Positions 16,757 to 26,064 of a stretch of DNA of 64,000 nt are shown piece by piece. Each line of letters starts with the position of its first letter. The stretch's first letter is position 1. The stretch covers positions 1 to 64,000 of the forward strand of contig NZ_ML137220.1 in the NCBI RefSeq assembly GCF_004015795.1. The letters run 5' to 3'. The DNA is from Falsirhodobacter deserti (GTDB lineage: Bacteria > Pseudomonadota > Alphaproteobacteria > Rhodobacterales > Rhodobacteraceae). The position numbers and the translations under genes were made by a program. The notes beneath the pieces are model-generated. The model did no database searches and was not told the origin of the DNA. It saw nothing but the letters and a program-made list of their open reading frames with translations.

Positions 16757-18255
16757 GCGCGTAGCGGCACCGCTGCTGGTGAGATTGTTCGCTTCTGACT
16801 TTTCCGCAGTTCATAGAAGCCGGTAACCGCACCGGCAAGCAGCCAGGTAAGCGGCGTCAGCGTTGCATTCGGGATCAGGTCGACAACGTTAACGGTCAGA
16901 ACCATGACCAGCCCCGAAGTTATAAGGGTCAGGTCCGCCCTTCGGCGCACCGCAAGCATCACGATTGGCAGGCAAAGCAGCCCGAATATGCCTAGATAGC
17001 CGATCCAGCCGCTGGTTCCCATGGCGATCACCCACTGCCCGTCGGCGATCGAGGTGCGATCACCGGTATAGGGATTGAAGATCGCCGGCCGGCCCCAGCC
17101 GCCCCAGCCAGTCAGCCGCTTTTCATTGGCCCGCGCCAGAAGCTGATCCTCGTTCTCGATCCGGAACAGAAGGGACTGTGCCCTTTCCGGGCTGAAAGAG
17201 GCGGTCAGCTCATAGATGTCCATCACCGGCACGACGCCCGTACTGCGCAGCATTGGATAAACGGCAACGGCGCCCGCAAGTGCGGCTGCCATTATCAACT
17301 GGCCGCGCCGCGGCAACAGAAACACGCCCGCCCCGAGAAGAATGCCAAGGCCAAGCGCGCCAACCGTCTTGCTGATGACAAGCGTGCAGAAAAGCCAGAC
17401 GGCGATCCCTGCCCAGATCCAGCGCGTGCGTCCGGTGCTGGAGCGAACCAGAACGAATGCCGCAACCACCGACATGGAGATAATAACGCCGACCCATAGG
17501 CCGTGCGGTAGAAACAGCATCGGTCTGAAACCACCGGCGCGGACGTGCTGTGCGAAGGAACTGGCCTGGAAGCCATAGATCCACGAGTTCAACTGCGGGC
17601 TCAGCCGGACCTCGATCAGGATGCCAACGGACATCACCAGCGCCATCTGGCACAAGGCCTTGAGGATCATGCGGTGCGAGGTTGCCGTCGCAAGATACCT
17701 GCGTCCCAACAGGAACGGCACAAGCATCACAAGCGCCGTTTGCATGGCGCCCCACGTATCCTGCACTGTCAGGCCACGAAGAAAGGTCGGGCCATAGAAC
17801 AACGGCTCGCGATTGGTCATCATGGTCAGGATCGGGTTCAGCAAGCATATCAGGACAAGCGCCGTGATCCACAGGCTGCGCCGGGGTATGGCGTTTTCTT
17901 CGCCCAAAGTGATGGTGGCAGCATCCGGCACCGACTGGCCCCGCGCCGAAAGGAAGCCCTGTTGCGACATGGCCCTGTCATGAACCTGCGCCGGCCCCCG
18001 GGCACGCAGCCGCCGCACCCGCAGCGACGCCTCGGCCAGGGTGGCGATACACAGGATCGCTGCCATGACGCCCGGGACCAGGTTCTTGTCGACCTTCGGG
18101 ATTGCGGGCAGGTCGAAGCCGGCGCGGTCGGGCAGCGCCATGTAACCGCCGAATGTCACCCAGATCAGCGCAAGCCGCAACGGTAAGCGGCGGAACAGAA
18201 GGATTGCGACGAACGGGAACGCGAACAGAACAATATAAGCGACAATATTAGGCAT
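16753..18255 (-). CDS. Wzy-like O-antigen/EPS polymerase membrane protein
   Basis: A 500-residue integral membrane protein with at least ten hydrophobic segments and a long periplasmic loop between about residues 330 and 400 (containing ARANEKRLTGWGGWGRPAIF), as in Wzy polymerases and O-antigen ligases. It would join lipid-linked repeat units in the periplasm after flipping. Family membership rests on topology, the Arg-rich periplasmic loop and its place in a locus that has the initiating transferase, a flippase and a co-polymerase but no other polymerase. A ligase function is the main alternative. Confidence 0.75.
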   Translation of the reverse strand: MPNIVAYIVLFAFPFVAILLFRRLPLRLALIWVTFGGYMALPDRAGFDLPAIPKVDKNLVPGVMAAILCIATLAEASLRVRRLRARGPAQVHDRAMSQQGFLSARGQSVPDAATITLGEENAIPRRSLWITALVLICLLNPILTMMTNREPLFYGPTFLRGLTVQDTWGAMQTALVMLVPFLLGRRYLATATSHRMILKALCQMALVMSVGILIEVRLSPQLNSWIYGFQASSFAQHVRAGGFRPMLFLPHGLWVGVIISMSVVAAFVLVRSSTGRTRWIWAGIAVWLFCTLVISKTVGALGLGILLGAGVFLLPRRGQLIMAAALAGAVAVYPMLRSTGVVPVMDIYELTASFSPERAQSLLFRIENEDQLLARANEKRLTGWGGWGRPAIFNPYTGDRTSIADGQWVIAMGTSGWIGYLGIFGLLCLPIVMLAVRRRADLTLITSGLVMVLTVNVVDLIPNATLTPLTWLLAGAVTGFYELRKSQKRTISPAAVPLRA

Positions 18256-18394
18256 CAGACACGTTCTTTATGAGGTGCGGGGATTGTTTTCCACCACCGC
18301 CTCGGGGAAATAGGTACAAAGGCTCGTCGCCATCCGGAAATGGCCCGGAATCTGTCTTATCAGATTTATCAACATACTCGTATAAAGTTTGCAG

Positions 18395-19450
18395 ATGAAT
18401 GAACCCTCCGCCCATCGCACCGAAATGACAACCGCAAACGTTCCGTCTTCCGGGATTGCGGGCGCCGTTATCGTGGGGCGCAACGAAGGCGAGCGATTCT
18501 TGCGCTGCCTGTCATCGGTGAGGGCAGGTCTTGATGCGGCGAATGGCGGGGGCGGGGGCGGGCGCATCGTTTATGTCGACTCCGGATCGACCGATGGATC
18601 GGTGGAAGCGGCACGGGCGGCGGGCGCAGAGGTCGTGGAGCTGGACCTCACGCGTCCCTTCACCGCTGCACGTGCGCGAAATGCGGGTCTTGCGGTTTTG
18701 ACCGGGGGCGAGGCGCCTGACTACGTCCAGTTCGTCGATGGCGATTGCGAGCTTGATCCAAACTGGATCATCACTGCCAAGGATTTCCTGGAACGGCACC
18801 CCGATGCCGCAGTGGCTTGCGGGCGGCGGCAAGAGCGTTTTCCCGAGGCGTCGATCTATAACGCGCTGTGCAATCGCGAATGGGATACGCCGATAGGCGA
18901 GGCGCGCGCCTGCGGAGGTGACGCGCTGATGCGCCGTGCGCCGGTGGTTTCTGTTGGCGGCTACAACCCCGCCCTGATCGCGGGCGAGGAACCCGAGATG
19001 TGCGTCCGCCTGCGCGCCGAAGGGTGGAAAATCCACCGTCTGGATGCGGAGATGACGCTGCACGATGCTGCGATGACCCGCTTTGGCCAGTTCTGGAAAC
19101 GTGCGCGGCGTGCAGGTCATGCTTTTGCCGAAGGGGCCGCAATGCACGGCCGCCCGCCGGAGCGTCATTTCGTCAGCGAAACGCGTCGGGCAATTCTTTG
19201 GGGGGCGGTTCTGCCTGCCGTGATCCTTGCCGCAGCGGTTTTCATCAGTCCCGCGATGCTGCTTCTTACGCTGATCTATCCTGCGCAAGTGGTGCGGCTT
19301 GGGTTGCGCGACCGTGAGCGCAGCCGGAAGGTCGCATTCACGCAGGCGGGGCTGCTGACCGTTTCGAAGTTTGCCGAGGCAGTCGGCGCCGCAGAATTCT
19401 ACTGGCGCCGCCTGCGCGGCCGGCCCGCAGGGCTTATCGAATACAAGTAG
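18395..19450 (+). CDS. Family 2 glycosyltransferase with C-terminal membrane segment
   Basis: About 351 residues. GT-A signatures: GAVIVGRNEGERFLRCL, YVDSGSTDGS, QFVDGDCELD (DXD-type metal site) and GGYNPALIAGEEPEMCVRLR with the acidic catalytic region. A hydrophobic stretch near 275-300 (AVLPAVILAAAVFISPAMLLL) anchors it to the membrane. It should add one sugar to the repeat unit. The start is uncertain: there is no strong ribosome site, and Met codons occur at 18395 and 18425. It is divergent from the polymerase gene with a short gap and convergent with manC. Confidence 0.85.
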   Translation: MNEPSAHRTEMTTANVPSSGIAGAVIVGRNEGERFLRCLSSVRAGLDAANGGGGGGRIVYVDSGSTDGSVEAARAAGAEVVELDLTRPFTAARARNAGLAVLTGGEAPDYVQFVDGDCELDPNWIITAKDFLERHPDAAVACGRRQERFPEASIYNALCNREWDTPIGEARACGGDALMRRAPVVSVGGYNPALIAGEEPEMCVRLRAEGWKIHRLDAEMTLHDAAMTRFGQFWKRARRAGHAFAEGAAMHGRPPERHFVSETRRAILWGAVLPAVILAAAVFISPAMLLLTLIYPAQVVRLGLRDRERSRKVAFTQAGLLTVSKFAEAVGAAEFYWRRLRGRPAGLIEYK

Positions 19451-19453
19451 GGC

Positions 19454-20902
19454 TTAGCCCTTTGCCCCCTGCCCCCGCGCATACCGGTCTTCATAGCGGA
19501 TGATGTCATCTTCGCCCAGATAGCTGCCGGTCTGCACCTCGATCAGGACCATCGGGACCTTGCCGGGATTCTCCATCCGGTGCTTGGAACCCAGAGGGAT
19601 GTAGACGGACTGGTTTTCGGTCACGAGGCGGATATTCTCATCGACGGTGACCTGCGCCGTTCCTTCCACCACGATCCAGTGTTCCGATCGGTGCATGTGG
19701 CTTTGCAGCGACAGCGCCGCGCCCGGATGGACCACGATGCGTTTCACCTGAAAGCGGCCGCCGACGATCAGGCTTTCATACCACCCCCACGGGCGGTAAT
19801 CGCGCGGAAGCGTTTGCGCCTGCGGGGCGCCCCGGGCCTTCAGGGCATCCACCGCCTTACGCACATCCTGGGCGCGATCCATCGGCGCGACCAAAACGGC
19901 ATCGGGCATCGCGATCGCGAAGATGTTGTCGAGGCCGATACCCACGATTTCCTGCCCGGTCCCTTCCGCGCGCAGAAGCGTGTTGCGGCAATCGATCGCC
20001 GTTGCATGTTCGGAGGCGACGACCCCTGCCGCATCCGGAGTGGACTCGCGCCAGACGGCGTCCCATCCGCCAAGGTCGGACCAGCCGGATGAAAACGGAA
20101 CGACGGACAGGTTCGATGCCCGTTCCATTACCGCGTAATCGATCGAGATATCCTGCACCCGTGCCCAATGGTCGGGCGCAAGCCGCAGGAAGCCCAGATC
20201 GCTTTGCCCCTGTTCCACCGACAAGCTGACAGGTTCAACCAGGTCCGGCGCGTGTGCCTTGAAGGCATCGACGATATCCTTGGCGCGGAACAGGAAGATG
20301 CCCGCGTTCCACAGGTAACGGCCGTCGGCCACCATCCGCTCGGCCTGAGCCACGTCGGGCTTTTCGACGAAGCGGGTCAGGGGTTGGGCAGTCGGCACGC
20401 CATGTGGTGCGGCTTCCAGCTCAAGATATCCGTAACCTGTTTCGGGCCGGTCGGGCGTGATGCCGAAGGTGACAAGACGGCCCGCTTCCAGCATCGGCAG
20501 ACCCGCCTCGACGGAGGCGCGGAACGCTTCGGCATCGGGAACGACGTGATCCGAAGGGGCAACCAGAAGAACGGCCTCCGGATCGCGCGCATGAAGATAC
20601 AGCGCAGCGGCCAGAACGGCAGGGGCCGTGTTACGGCCCTCCGGCTCGATCAGGATAGCGCCGGGATCGATGCCCAGTTCAAGAAGCTGTTCCGTCACGA
20701 TGAACCGGAAGTCCGCCCCCGTTACGACCAGCGGTGATGCGAATTCCACCGCGCCCTGCGTTCCCGCCAGCCGAGAGGCCGCCGCCTGAAACAGCGTCTG
20801 GTCGCCCATGAGGCGAGTGAACTGCTTGGGGTAGGATTTGCGCGACAACGGCCAAAGCCGCGTACCGGAACCGCCGCACAAAAGAACTGGATGGATTTGC
20901 AT
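19454..20902 (-). CDS. manC: Mannose-1-phosphate guanylyltransferase / mannose-6-phosphate isomerase
   Basis: A 482-residue bifunctional type-II enzyme. The N-terminal GDP-mannose pyrophosphorylase domain shows GGSGTRLWPLSR, EPEGRNTAPA and FVEKPD. The C-terminal cupin (about 350-480) with RPWGWYESL and LQSHMHRSEHWIVVEGTA is the phosphomannose isomerase part, with its metal-binding histidines. It converts fructose-6-P to mannose-6-P and mannose-1-P plus GTP to GDP-mannose in the cytoplasm. Together with the phosphomannomutase at 28854-30233 it supplies GDP-mannose, and through it perhaps GDP-fucose or rhamnose, for the EPS. Confidence 0.95.
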   Translation of the reverse strand: MQIHPVLLCGGSGTRLWPLSRKSYPKQFTRLMGDQTLFQAAASRLAGTQGAVEFASPLVVTGADFRFIVTEQLLELGIDPGAILIEPEGRNTAPAVLAAALYLHARDPEAVLLVAPSDHVVPDAEAFRASVEAGLPMLEAGRLVTFGITPDRPETGYGYLELEAAPHGVPTAQPLTRFVEKPDVAQAERMVADGRYLWNAGIFLFRAKDIVDAFKAHAPDLVEPVSLSVEQGQSDLGFLRLAPDHWARVQDISIDYAVMERASNLSVVPFSSGWSDLGGWDAVWRESTPDAAGVVASEHATAIDCRNTLLRAEGTGQEIVGIGLDNIFAIAMPDAVLVAPMDRAQDVRKAVDALKARGAPQAQTLPRDYRPWGWYESLIVGGRFQVKRIVVHPGAALSLQSHMHRSEHWIVVEGTAQVTVDENIRLVTENQSVYIPLGSKHRMENPGKVPMVLIEVQTGSYLGEDDIIRYEDRYARGQGAKG

Positions 20903-21040
20903 GTTTTCCCCGCAGGACTTGTCAACACGGCATCAGCGCAAGACTGGCTTGGAAGCGCAACGCCTGAATCATTATCACTCACCCGTTATGACGTCAGACG
21001 CGCCATAGGAAAAGGGGCATGTTCCTGACGAAACAGGAAC

Positions 21041-21465
21041 ATGCGCACGGGCGCGGTTCTGACCGAAGCCGCGACGCGTATGGCGCTGCATCTTGGATCC
21101 ATCCTGAAGGATGCCGGTGCCCTGACCCTGGCGGCCGGGCATGACAAATTCTATGGTCGCAACTATGACGACCATGTCGACGGCGGAGCGGGAAATGACC
21201 GCCTGTCCTGCGGCGGCGGGAACGATCCCCTTCGCAGCAATGGCGCCTTGATTGGCGGGGTTGGCAGCGACATGTTCGTAATTGACGCAGGCACGACCCA
21301 GATCGAGGATTGCACCCGCGATGACAGTCTTGACCGGTCTTGTTCGGGGTCTAGCTGCCTGCGCATGGTGTGGATGGCGAACGCCACCTGTGGCTGTCGA
21401 ACGGGGCTGACAGGGTGACCTTTGTGGGATCGAGGCCATCGGATGACCGGCGGGTGCGTCCGCGC
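21041..21465 (+). pseudogene. Remnant of an RTX (hemolysin-type calcium-binding) protein C-terminus
   Basis: The frame from 21041 encodes degraded glycine-rich nonapeptide repeats (DGGAGNDRLSCGGGND, GGVGSDMFVIDAGTTQIED) like the calcium-binding repeats and C-terminal cap of RTX proteins. The frame breaks near 21365. The +1-shifted frame continues with HLWLSNGADRVTFVG, which resembles the normal end of such proteins. No catalytic or N-terminal part is present upstream. EPS loci often carry RTX-type glycanases or surface proteins secreted by type I systems, so this is likely the decayed tail of one. The distal limit is approximate. Confidence 0.6.
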
Positions 21466-22269
21466 CTACCGCGCGTTCAACGGGCGGGCCGAGCGGGCCG
21501 ACCGCAGCAATGCTGGAAGTGCTGCGAAGCAACCGGCATAGCGGCGGCCCAACCGGCGGGGGTTCGACAGCATCCGCCATGCCCATTCCATCGCCACGCG
21601 CTGGACCCAGACGGGCGCACGCTGCTGCGCACCGGCGATGAAGTCGATCCCCGCCCCGACCGAAGCGAAACCACATTCCGGCAATTGCTTTGCGGCCCGC
21701 GCCGCAAAAACCTCTTGCCGGGGTGCGCCAAGAGCAAGGAAGACCATGCGGGCACCGCTGGCGCGCAACTCTTCGATCACGGCATCGCCGGCGGGGCCTT
21801 GCGGATCGAAGGGAAAGTCCGGTGCGATGCGGGCAACAACGCGCACACCCGGATGCGCCGCCTCGATCCGTCCTGCGGCCTTGGCCAGGATTTCCGACGT
21901 GGAGCCGACAAGCGCCACCGACACATCATGTTTTTGCGCCATCGCGATCAGCGGTGTGACCAGTTCGGAGCCGGGCAACAGCTCCACCTCAGCGCCGTCG
22001 GCACGGTATCCGGCGATCTGGCACAGCCACACGATCGGGTTTCCGTCTGCGACAACATGGCTGTGGGCGATATATGCTTCCCGGAAGGCGCTATCGTGTT
22101 CCAGCTTCACCACGTGATCAAGATTCAGCGTCGCCAGCGTGAAGCCTTGGCGCCCGGCCATGCAGGCGGAAAGCTGGTCGAACAGGATTTCACGATTCGG
22201 GGTGGTGATGCGCACGGCACGCTGTGCATCGGCCTGCCGCGAATTCAGAAAGCTCACGAACCGTGTCAT
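21466..22269 (-). CDS. WecG/TagA/CpsF-family glycosyltransferase
   Basis: A 267-residue GT26-type enzyme with the family motifs TLNLDHVVKL, VVADGNPIVWL and FLALGAPRQEVF, plus the C-terminal RVAMEWAWRMLSNPRRLGRRY. These peripheral membrane enzymes transfer N-acetylmannosamine(uronic acid) or related sugars to undecaprenyl-linked acceptors, commonly as the second committed step. It lies downstream of, and antisense to, the RTX remnant. The start at 22269 has only a weak ribosome site. Confidence 0.88.
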   Translation of the reverse strand: MTRFVSFLNSRQADAQRAVRITTPNREILFDQLSACMAGRQGFTLATLNLDHVVKLEHDSAFREAYIAHSHVVADGNPIVWLCQIAGYRADGAEVELLPGSELVTPLIAMAQKHDVSVALVGSTSEILAKAAGRIEAAHPGVRVVARIAPDFPFDPQGPAGDAVIEELRASGARMVFLALGAPRQEVFAARAAKQLPECGFASVGAGIDFIAGAQQRAPVWVQRVAMEWAWRMLSNPRRLGRRYAGCFAALPALLRSARSARPLNAR

Positions 22270-22374
22270 TTGAAGTCCGAACCTGGGAAAAAAATGTACC
22301 GCTTAAAGTGGAGGAGCGGCGGGGTGTTGTCCAGCCGGATCAGGGTTCCCCTTCGATTAACCAATTACGGGGCT

Positions 22375-23271
22375 ATGCCTCCCCGCGATTCCGTGGCAGC
22401 GTCCCGCGCGACCCTTGGCCCCGCAGGACCCCTCGTGACCGACGCATTTTCGATCATCATCGCCGCCAATAATGAGGAAGCCTATATCGGGCCGTGCCTT
22501 GATGCCATCCTGGCACAACGGAACGCCGGACACCTGCGAATCATCGTTGCCGCCAATGCCTGCACCGATCGCACGGTGCAGATCGTTCGCGACCGGCAGG
22601 CGTCCTTTGCGGCCGCGGGACACCAGCTTGACGTGCTGGAGATTGCCGAACCGGGAAAGCTGAATGCGCTGAACCGGGCGGATGAAATTCTGCAAGGCAG
22701 CACCAGTGCACGCATGTGGCTGGATGCCGATGTCATCTGCGGTCCGGACCTTTGCGCGCAACTGCGCAAGGCGCTGGCCACGGAGACGCCACGCTATGCA
22801 ACGGGGCGGCTGGTCGTTGCGCCCGCGCGCAGCTGGACCACCCGCCGCTATGCCGCGCTGTGGCAGCGGCTTCCCTTTGTTAAGGGCGGCGCGGTCGGGG
22901 CGGGTCTGTTCGCGCTTAATGCCGCAGGTCGTGCGCGGTTCGACAGGTTCCCGTCCATCATCTCGGACGATACGTTCGTTCGCCTGCACTTCACCCCCGA
23001 AGAACGGGTGGAGGTTCCTGCAGGCTATCACTGGCCGATGGTGGAAGGGTTCGAGCGGCTTGTCCGCGTGCGGCGCCGGCAGGATGCAGGCGTGATCGAA
23101 CTTGCCCGCCTTTATCCGCATCTGATGGGGAACGAGCGCAAGGCCCCGCTGACACGCCCCGACCTGCTGAAGCTTGCCATGCGCCACCCGGTGGACTTTT
23201 CCGTGTATCTGGCCGTTCATCTTGCCGTCCGGCTTCGCGCCTCCACGGGCGAGTGGACACGTGGCCGATAA
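22375..23271 (+). CDS. Family 2 glycosyltransferase
   Basis: About 298 residues. FSIIIAANNEEAYIGPCLDAIL is the nucleotide-binding start (written here as the motif AANNEEAYIGPCL), followed by NACTDRT, GKLNALNRAD, the DXD-like WLDADV and ISDDTFVRL. The frame is open far upstream, but that part is antisense to the WecG gene and not coding. ATG 22375 is used; GTG 22435, preceded by AGGA, is an equally plausible start that would begin right at the GT2 fold. It heads a plus-strand run of glycosyltransferase, glycosyltransferase, flippase and hydrolase. Confidence 0.82.
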   Translation: MPPRDSVAASRATLGPAGPLVTDAFSIIIAANNEEAYIGPCLDAILAQRNAGHLRIIVAANACTDRTVQIVRDRQASFAAAGHQLDVLEIAEPGKLNALNRADEILQGSTSARMWLDADVICGPDLCAQLRKALATETPRYATGRLVVAPARSWTTRRYAALWQRLPFVKGGAVGAGLFALNAAGRARFDRFPSIISDDTFVRLHFTPEERVEVPAGYHWPMVEGFERLVRVRRRQDAGVIELARLYPHLMGNERKAPLTRPDLLKLAMRHPVDFSVYLAVHLAVRLRASTGEWTRGR

Positions 23272-23290
23272 TCATTTTCTGGAGACCTTT

Positions 23291-24610
23291 GTGACTGTTC
23301 CCTCTTTTTCCGGCCCGATCGCCTATCTGACGGGCGAGTATCCCAAGGTCTCTCATACCTTTATCCAGCGCGAGATCGAGATGCTGGAGGCGGCGGGCCA
23401 CACCATCCTGCGCTGTTCCGTCCGTCAGGCACCGGCAAAGGATGTGGTCGCGGATCAGCAGGCCGAGGCGGCGCGCACGTTTTTCGTGCTGAAGGCGGCG
23501 AAACAGCCCGCGACGCTGATTCGCGCGCATCTTGCGGCGCTGCGCCGCGACCGTGGCCGCTGGCTTTCGGCCCTGCGCCTGGCATGGCGCACGCGCCCAC
23601 CGGGGGCAAAGGCGCTGCTGTGGCAGATCTTCTATTTCCTTGAGGCGGCAGTGCTGACACGTCACCTGCTGGACCGCAGGGCGGTGCATCTGCACAACCA
23701 CTTCGCCAGTTCCTCGGGCAGCGTGGCGATGCTGACTTCCGAAATGTCGGGCATCCCGTTCAGTTTCACCATGCACGGCCCGACCGAATTCTTCGAGCCG
23801 AAATGGTGGCGGCTGGATGAAAAGGTGGGGCGAGCCGCGTTCGTGGCCTGCATCAGCCATTATTGCCGCAGCCAGTTGATGTTCTTCTCGGACCCCGTTC
23901 ACTGGCACCGCCTGCGCATCGTGCATTGCGGGGTGCGGCCGGAACGCTATGCCCGTGATATCGCCCGCCCTGCCGATGCACCGGCGCGCGTTCTGTTCGT
24001 GGGCCGGCTGGATTCCGTCAAGGGCGGCCGCCTGCTGCTTGAAGCCTTCGGCGCCCTGCGCGAACGTCATCCCGATGCCGCGCTGGAAATCGTTGGCGAC
24101 GGCCCCGACCGCGCCGCAATGGAAGCCCGCGCGCGCGAACTGGGCCTTGGGTCGAAGGTGCGATTCCACGGCTATCGCACGCAGGAGGAGGTGGCGAGGA
24201 TCCTTTCCGGCGCCGACATGCTGGTTCTACCCAGCTTTGCCGAAGGGGTTCCCGTGGTGCTGATGGAGGCGATGGCGTCGGGATTGCCCGTGGTTTCCAC
24301 GCGTATCGCAGGCATTCCGGAACTGGTCGAAGATGGCAAGACCGGCTTTCTTGTGCCCGCCGGCGATCTGGAAACGCTGACGGCCCGGATCGACACGCTT
24401 TTGTCTGACCCGCAGCGCGCGCAGGCGATGGGCGCTGCGGGCCGCGCCGTCGTGGAGGCGGAATTCAACCTTGAACGTGAGGCCACATGGCTGGCGCAGA
24501 TCTTCGCAGGAAGCCAGGCCGGCGAACTTCCGGCTTCGCTGCGGCCCATCCTTCCGCTGCAAGACGTGAAACCCGATGACACTTTCGAGGGGACCGGCGC
24601 AAAGATTTGA
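23291..24610 (+). CDS. Family 4 glycosyltransferase (colanic-acid WcaL/ExoL-like)
   Basis: About 439 residues, GT-B fold. AYLTGEYPKVSHTFIQREI is the characteristic N-terminus of this EPS GT4 subgroup; later come LFVGRLDSVKGGRLLLEAF, LEIVGDGPDR and the E-x7-E motif in FAEGVPVVLMEAMASGLPVV. It adds a sugar to the growing repeat on the cytoplasmic face. A GTG start at 23291 with GGAG six bases upstream is chosen; the longer frame from 23174 overlaps the previous gene and lacks a ribosome site. It lies 19 bp downstream of the GT2 gene in the same operon. Confidence 0.9.
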   Translation: MTVPSFSGPIAYLTGEYPKVSHTFIQREIEMLEAAGHTILRCSVRQAPAKDVVADQQAEAARTFFVLKAAKQPATLIRAHLAALRRDRGRWLSALRLAWRTRPPGAKALLWQIFYFLEAAVLTRHLLDRRAVHLHNHFASSSGSVAMLTSEMSGIPFSFTMHGPTEFFEPKWWRLDEKVGRAAFVACISHYCRSQLMFFSDPVHWHRLRIVHCGVRPERYARDIARPADAPARVLFVGRLDSVKGGRLLLEAFGALRERHPDAALEIVGDGPDRAAMEARARELGLGSKVRFHGYRTQEEVARILSGADMLVLPSFAEGVPVVLMEAMASGLPVVSTRIAGIPELVEDGKTGFLVPAGDLETLTARIDTLLSDPQRAQAMGAAGRAVVEAEFNLEREATWLAQIFAGSQAGELPASLRPILPLQDVKPDDTFEGTGAKI

Positions 24611-24663
24611 CAGCCTCGGGTGGAATTGCTAGCGCATGCTGAGGCGTCCTGTCAGATGCTTTT

Positions 24664-26040
24664 TTGTTCATTGGTTTCCGGGTTCGCATTTTGACACAGT
24701 TGGGACTTGCTGGCCGCTTTTCGCTCGCACGGTTCCGGACTCCTGCAGGACGCGGGATGATCTGGACCACGGGCGGTTTTGCCGTCACATATGCGCTTCG
24801 CCTTGCCTCCACTTTGATCCTGACGCGGCTTCTGGCGCCCGAGGTGTTCGGGATCATGGCGATCTCGCTCGTGTTCCTGACGGCGATCCACATGTTCAGC
24901 GATCTGGGCACGGTGCCGTCGATCATCCGCAGCAAGCGGGGCGACGATCCCGACTTCCTGACCACGGCCTGGACCATCCATGTCGTACGCGGCTTTGCGA
25001 TCTGTGCAGTGATCTGCCTGATCGCATGGCCGGTTTCGCGGCTTTACGAAGAACCGATCCTGTTCCCGCTGCTTTGCGTTCTTTCGCTGTCATCCGCGAT
25101 CGAGGGGTTCATCTCGATCAGCGTCTCGTCGGCACAGCGCCATGTGAAGCTTGAACGTCTGACGGTAATAAACATCGTGGTGCAGCTGACTTCGCTGGCC
25201 ATCAACGTGGCGGCAGCCTATTGGCTTCGGTCGCCTTGGGCGCTGGTGATCGGCAGCCTTGCGGGCAGCGTGCTGCGGGTGGCCCTGGGGCATCTTTGGC
25301 TTCCCCGCTTTCCGCACCGCCTGCGGTTCGAGCCTGCCGCCCTTTCCGAGATTGTCGGTTTCGGGCGTTGGGTGCTGCTGGCAACGATCCTGACCTATCT
25401 TGGCAATCGCGGCATTGACGGCATCATGGGGCTTCTGGTTCCGGTGGAAACGCTGGGCAAGATCACGATCGCCTTCATCATCGCCTGGGCGGCAGGGGAT
25501 CTGACGGCGCGGGTCTTGACCAATGTCGTCTTTCCCACCCTGTCGCGCATCTACCGCGAACGGCCCGATGATCTGCCCCGCGCCGTGACGCGCGTTCGGC
25601 GTGTGGTCATGGTGGTGGTTCTGCCGGTTTTCGTGCTGCTGGTTGTAGGCGCGCACCCGATCGCCAACCTGCTTTACGATGACCGTTATGCCTCGGTCGG
25701 TTATTATCTTGGCCTTGCCGCGTTAAGCAGCGGGATCCAGGTAGCTTCGCTGCCCTATAACAACCTGCTGCTGACCCTGGGGCTGAGCCGCAGCTATTCG
25801 ATGCTGATGCTCGTCAACTCGATGTGTCGCATCCTCGGGCTGTTCATCGGCTTCCACTTCGGCGGCGATTACGGGATGCTTGCTGGCCTTGCGGCAGGAT
25901 CTGCCATCCCGCTTCTTGGTGCCGCGGTCTGGCTGCATCGCACCATGCGGCAGGACTGGCTTTATGAAACCGTGGCACTGCTGATCTTTTCCGGTCTTGC
26001 GATCTTTCTGTGGCAAGAGGGTCTGCAGCCTCCAATCTGA
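24664..26040 (+). CDS. Wzx-like polysaccharide flippase (MATE/PST family)
   Basis: About 458 residues with 12 or so hydrophobic segments and the family's N-terminal pattern (ALRLASTLILTRLLAPEVFG) and GDLTARVLTNVVFPTLSRI in the middle. It moves undecaprenyl-linked repeat units to the periplasmic side, completing the Wzx/Wzy route together with the polymerase at 16753-18255. The start is uncertain: TTG codons at 24664 and 24691 are candidates and the first internal ATG is at about residue 32. It follows the GT4 gene by some 50 bp in the same direction. Confidence 0.87.
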   Translation: MFIGFRVRILTQLGLAGRFSLARFRTPAGRGMIWTTGGFAVTYALRLASTLILTRLLAPEVFGIMAISLVFLTAIHMFSDLGTVPSIIRSKRGDDPDFLTTAWTIHVVRGFAICAVICLIAWPVSRLYEEPILFPLLCVLSLSSAIEGFISISVSSAQRHVKLERLTVINIVVQLTSLAINVAAAYWLRSPWALVIGSLAGSVLRVALGHLWLPRFPHRLRFEPAALSEIVGFGRWVLLATILTYLGNRGIDGIMGLLVPVETLGKITIAFIIAWAAGDLTARVLTNVVFPTLSRIYRERPDDLPRAVTRVRRVVMVVVLPVFVLLVVGAHPIANLLYDDRYASVGYYLGLAALSSGIQVASLPYNNLLLTLGLSRSYSMLMLVNSMCRILGLFIGFHFGGDYGMLAGLAAGSAIPLLGAAVWLHRTMRQDWLYETVALLIFSGLAIFLWQEGLQPPI

Positions 26041-26064
26041 ACCTGCCCTATGGGAGCATACGAC

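Noticed and set aside
21370-22374. Upstream extension of the GT2 frame (to give 633 codons)
   Set aside because: Apart from the RTX remnant at its beginning, it is antisense to the WecG gene and has no coding character; the GT2 fold begins only after 22435.
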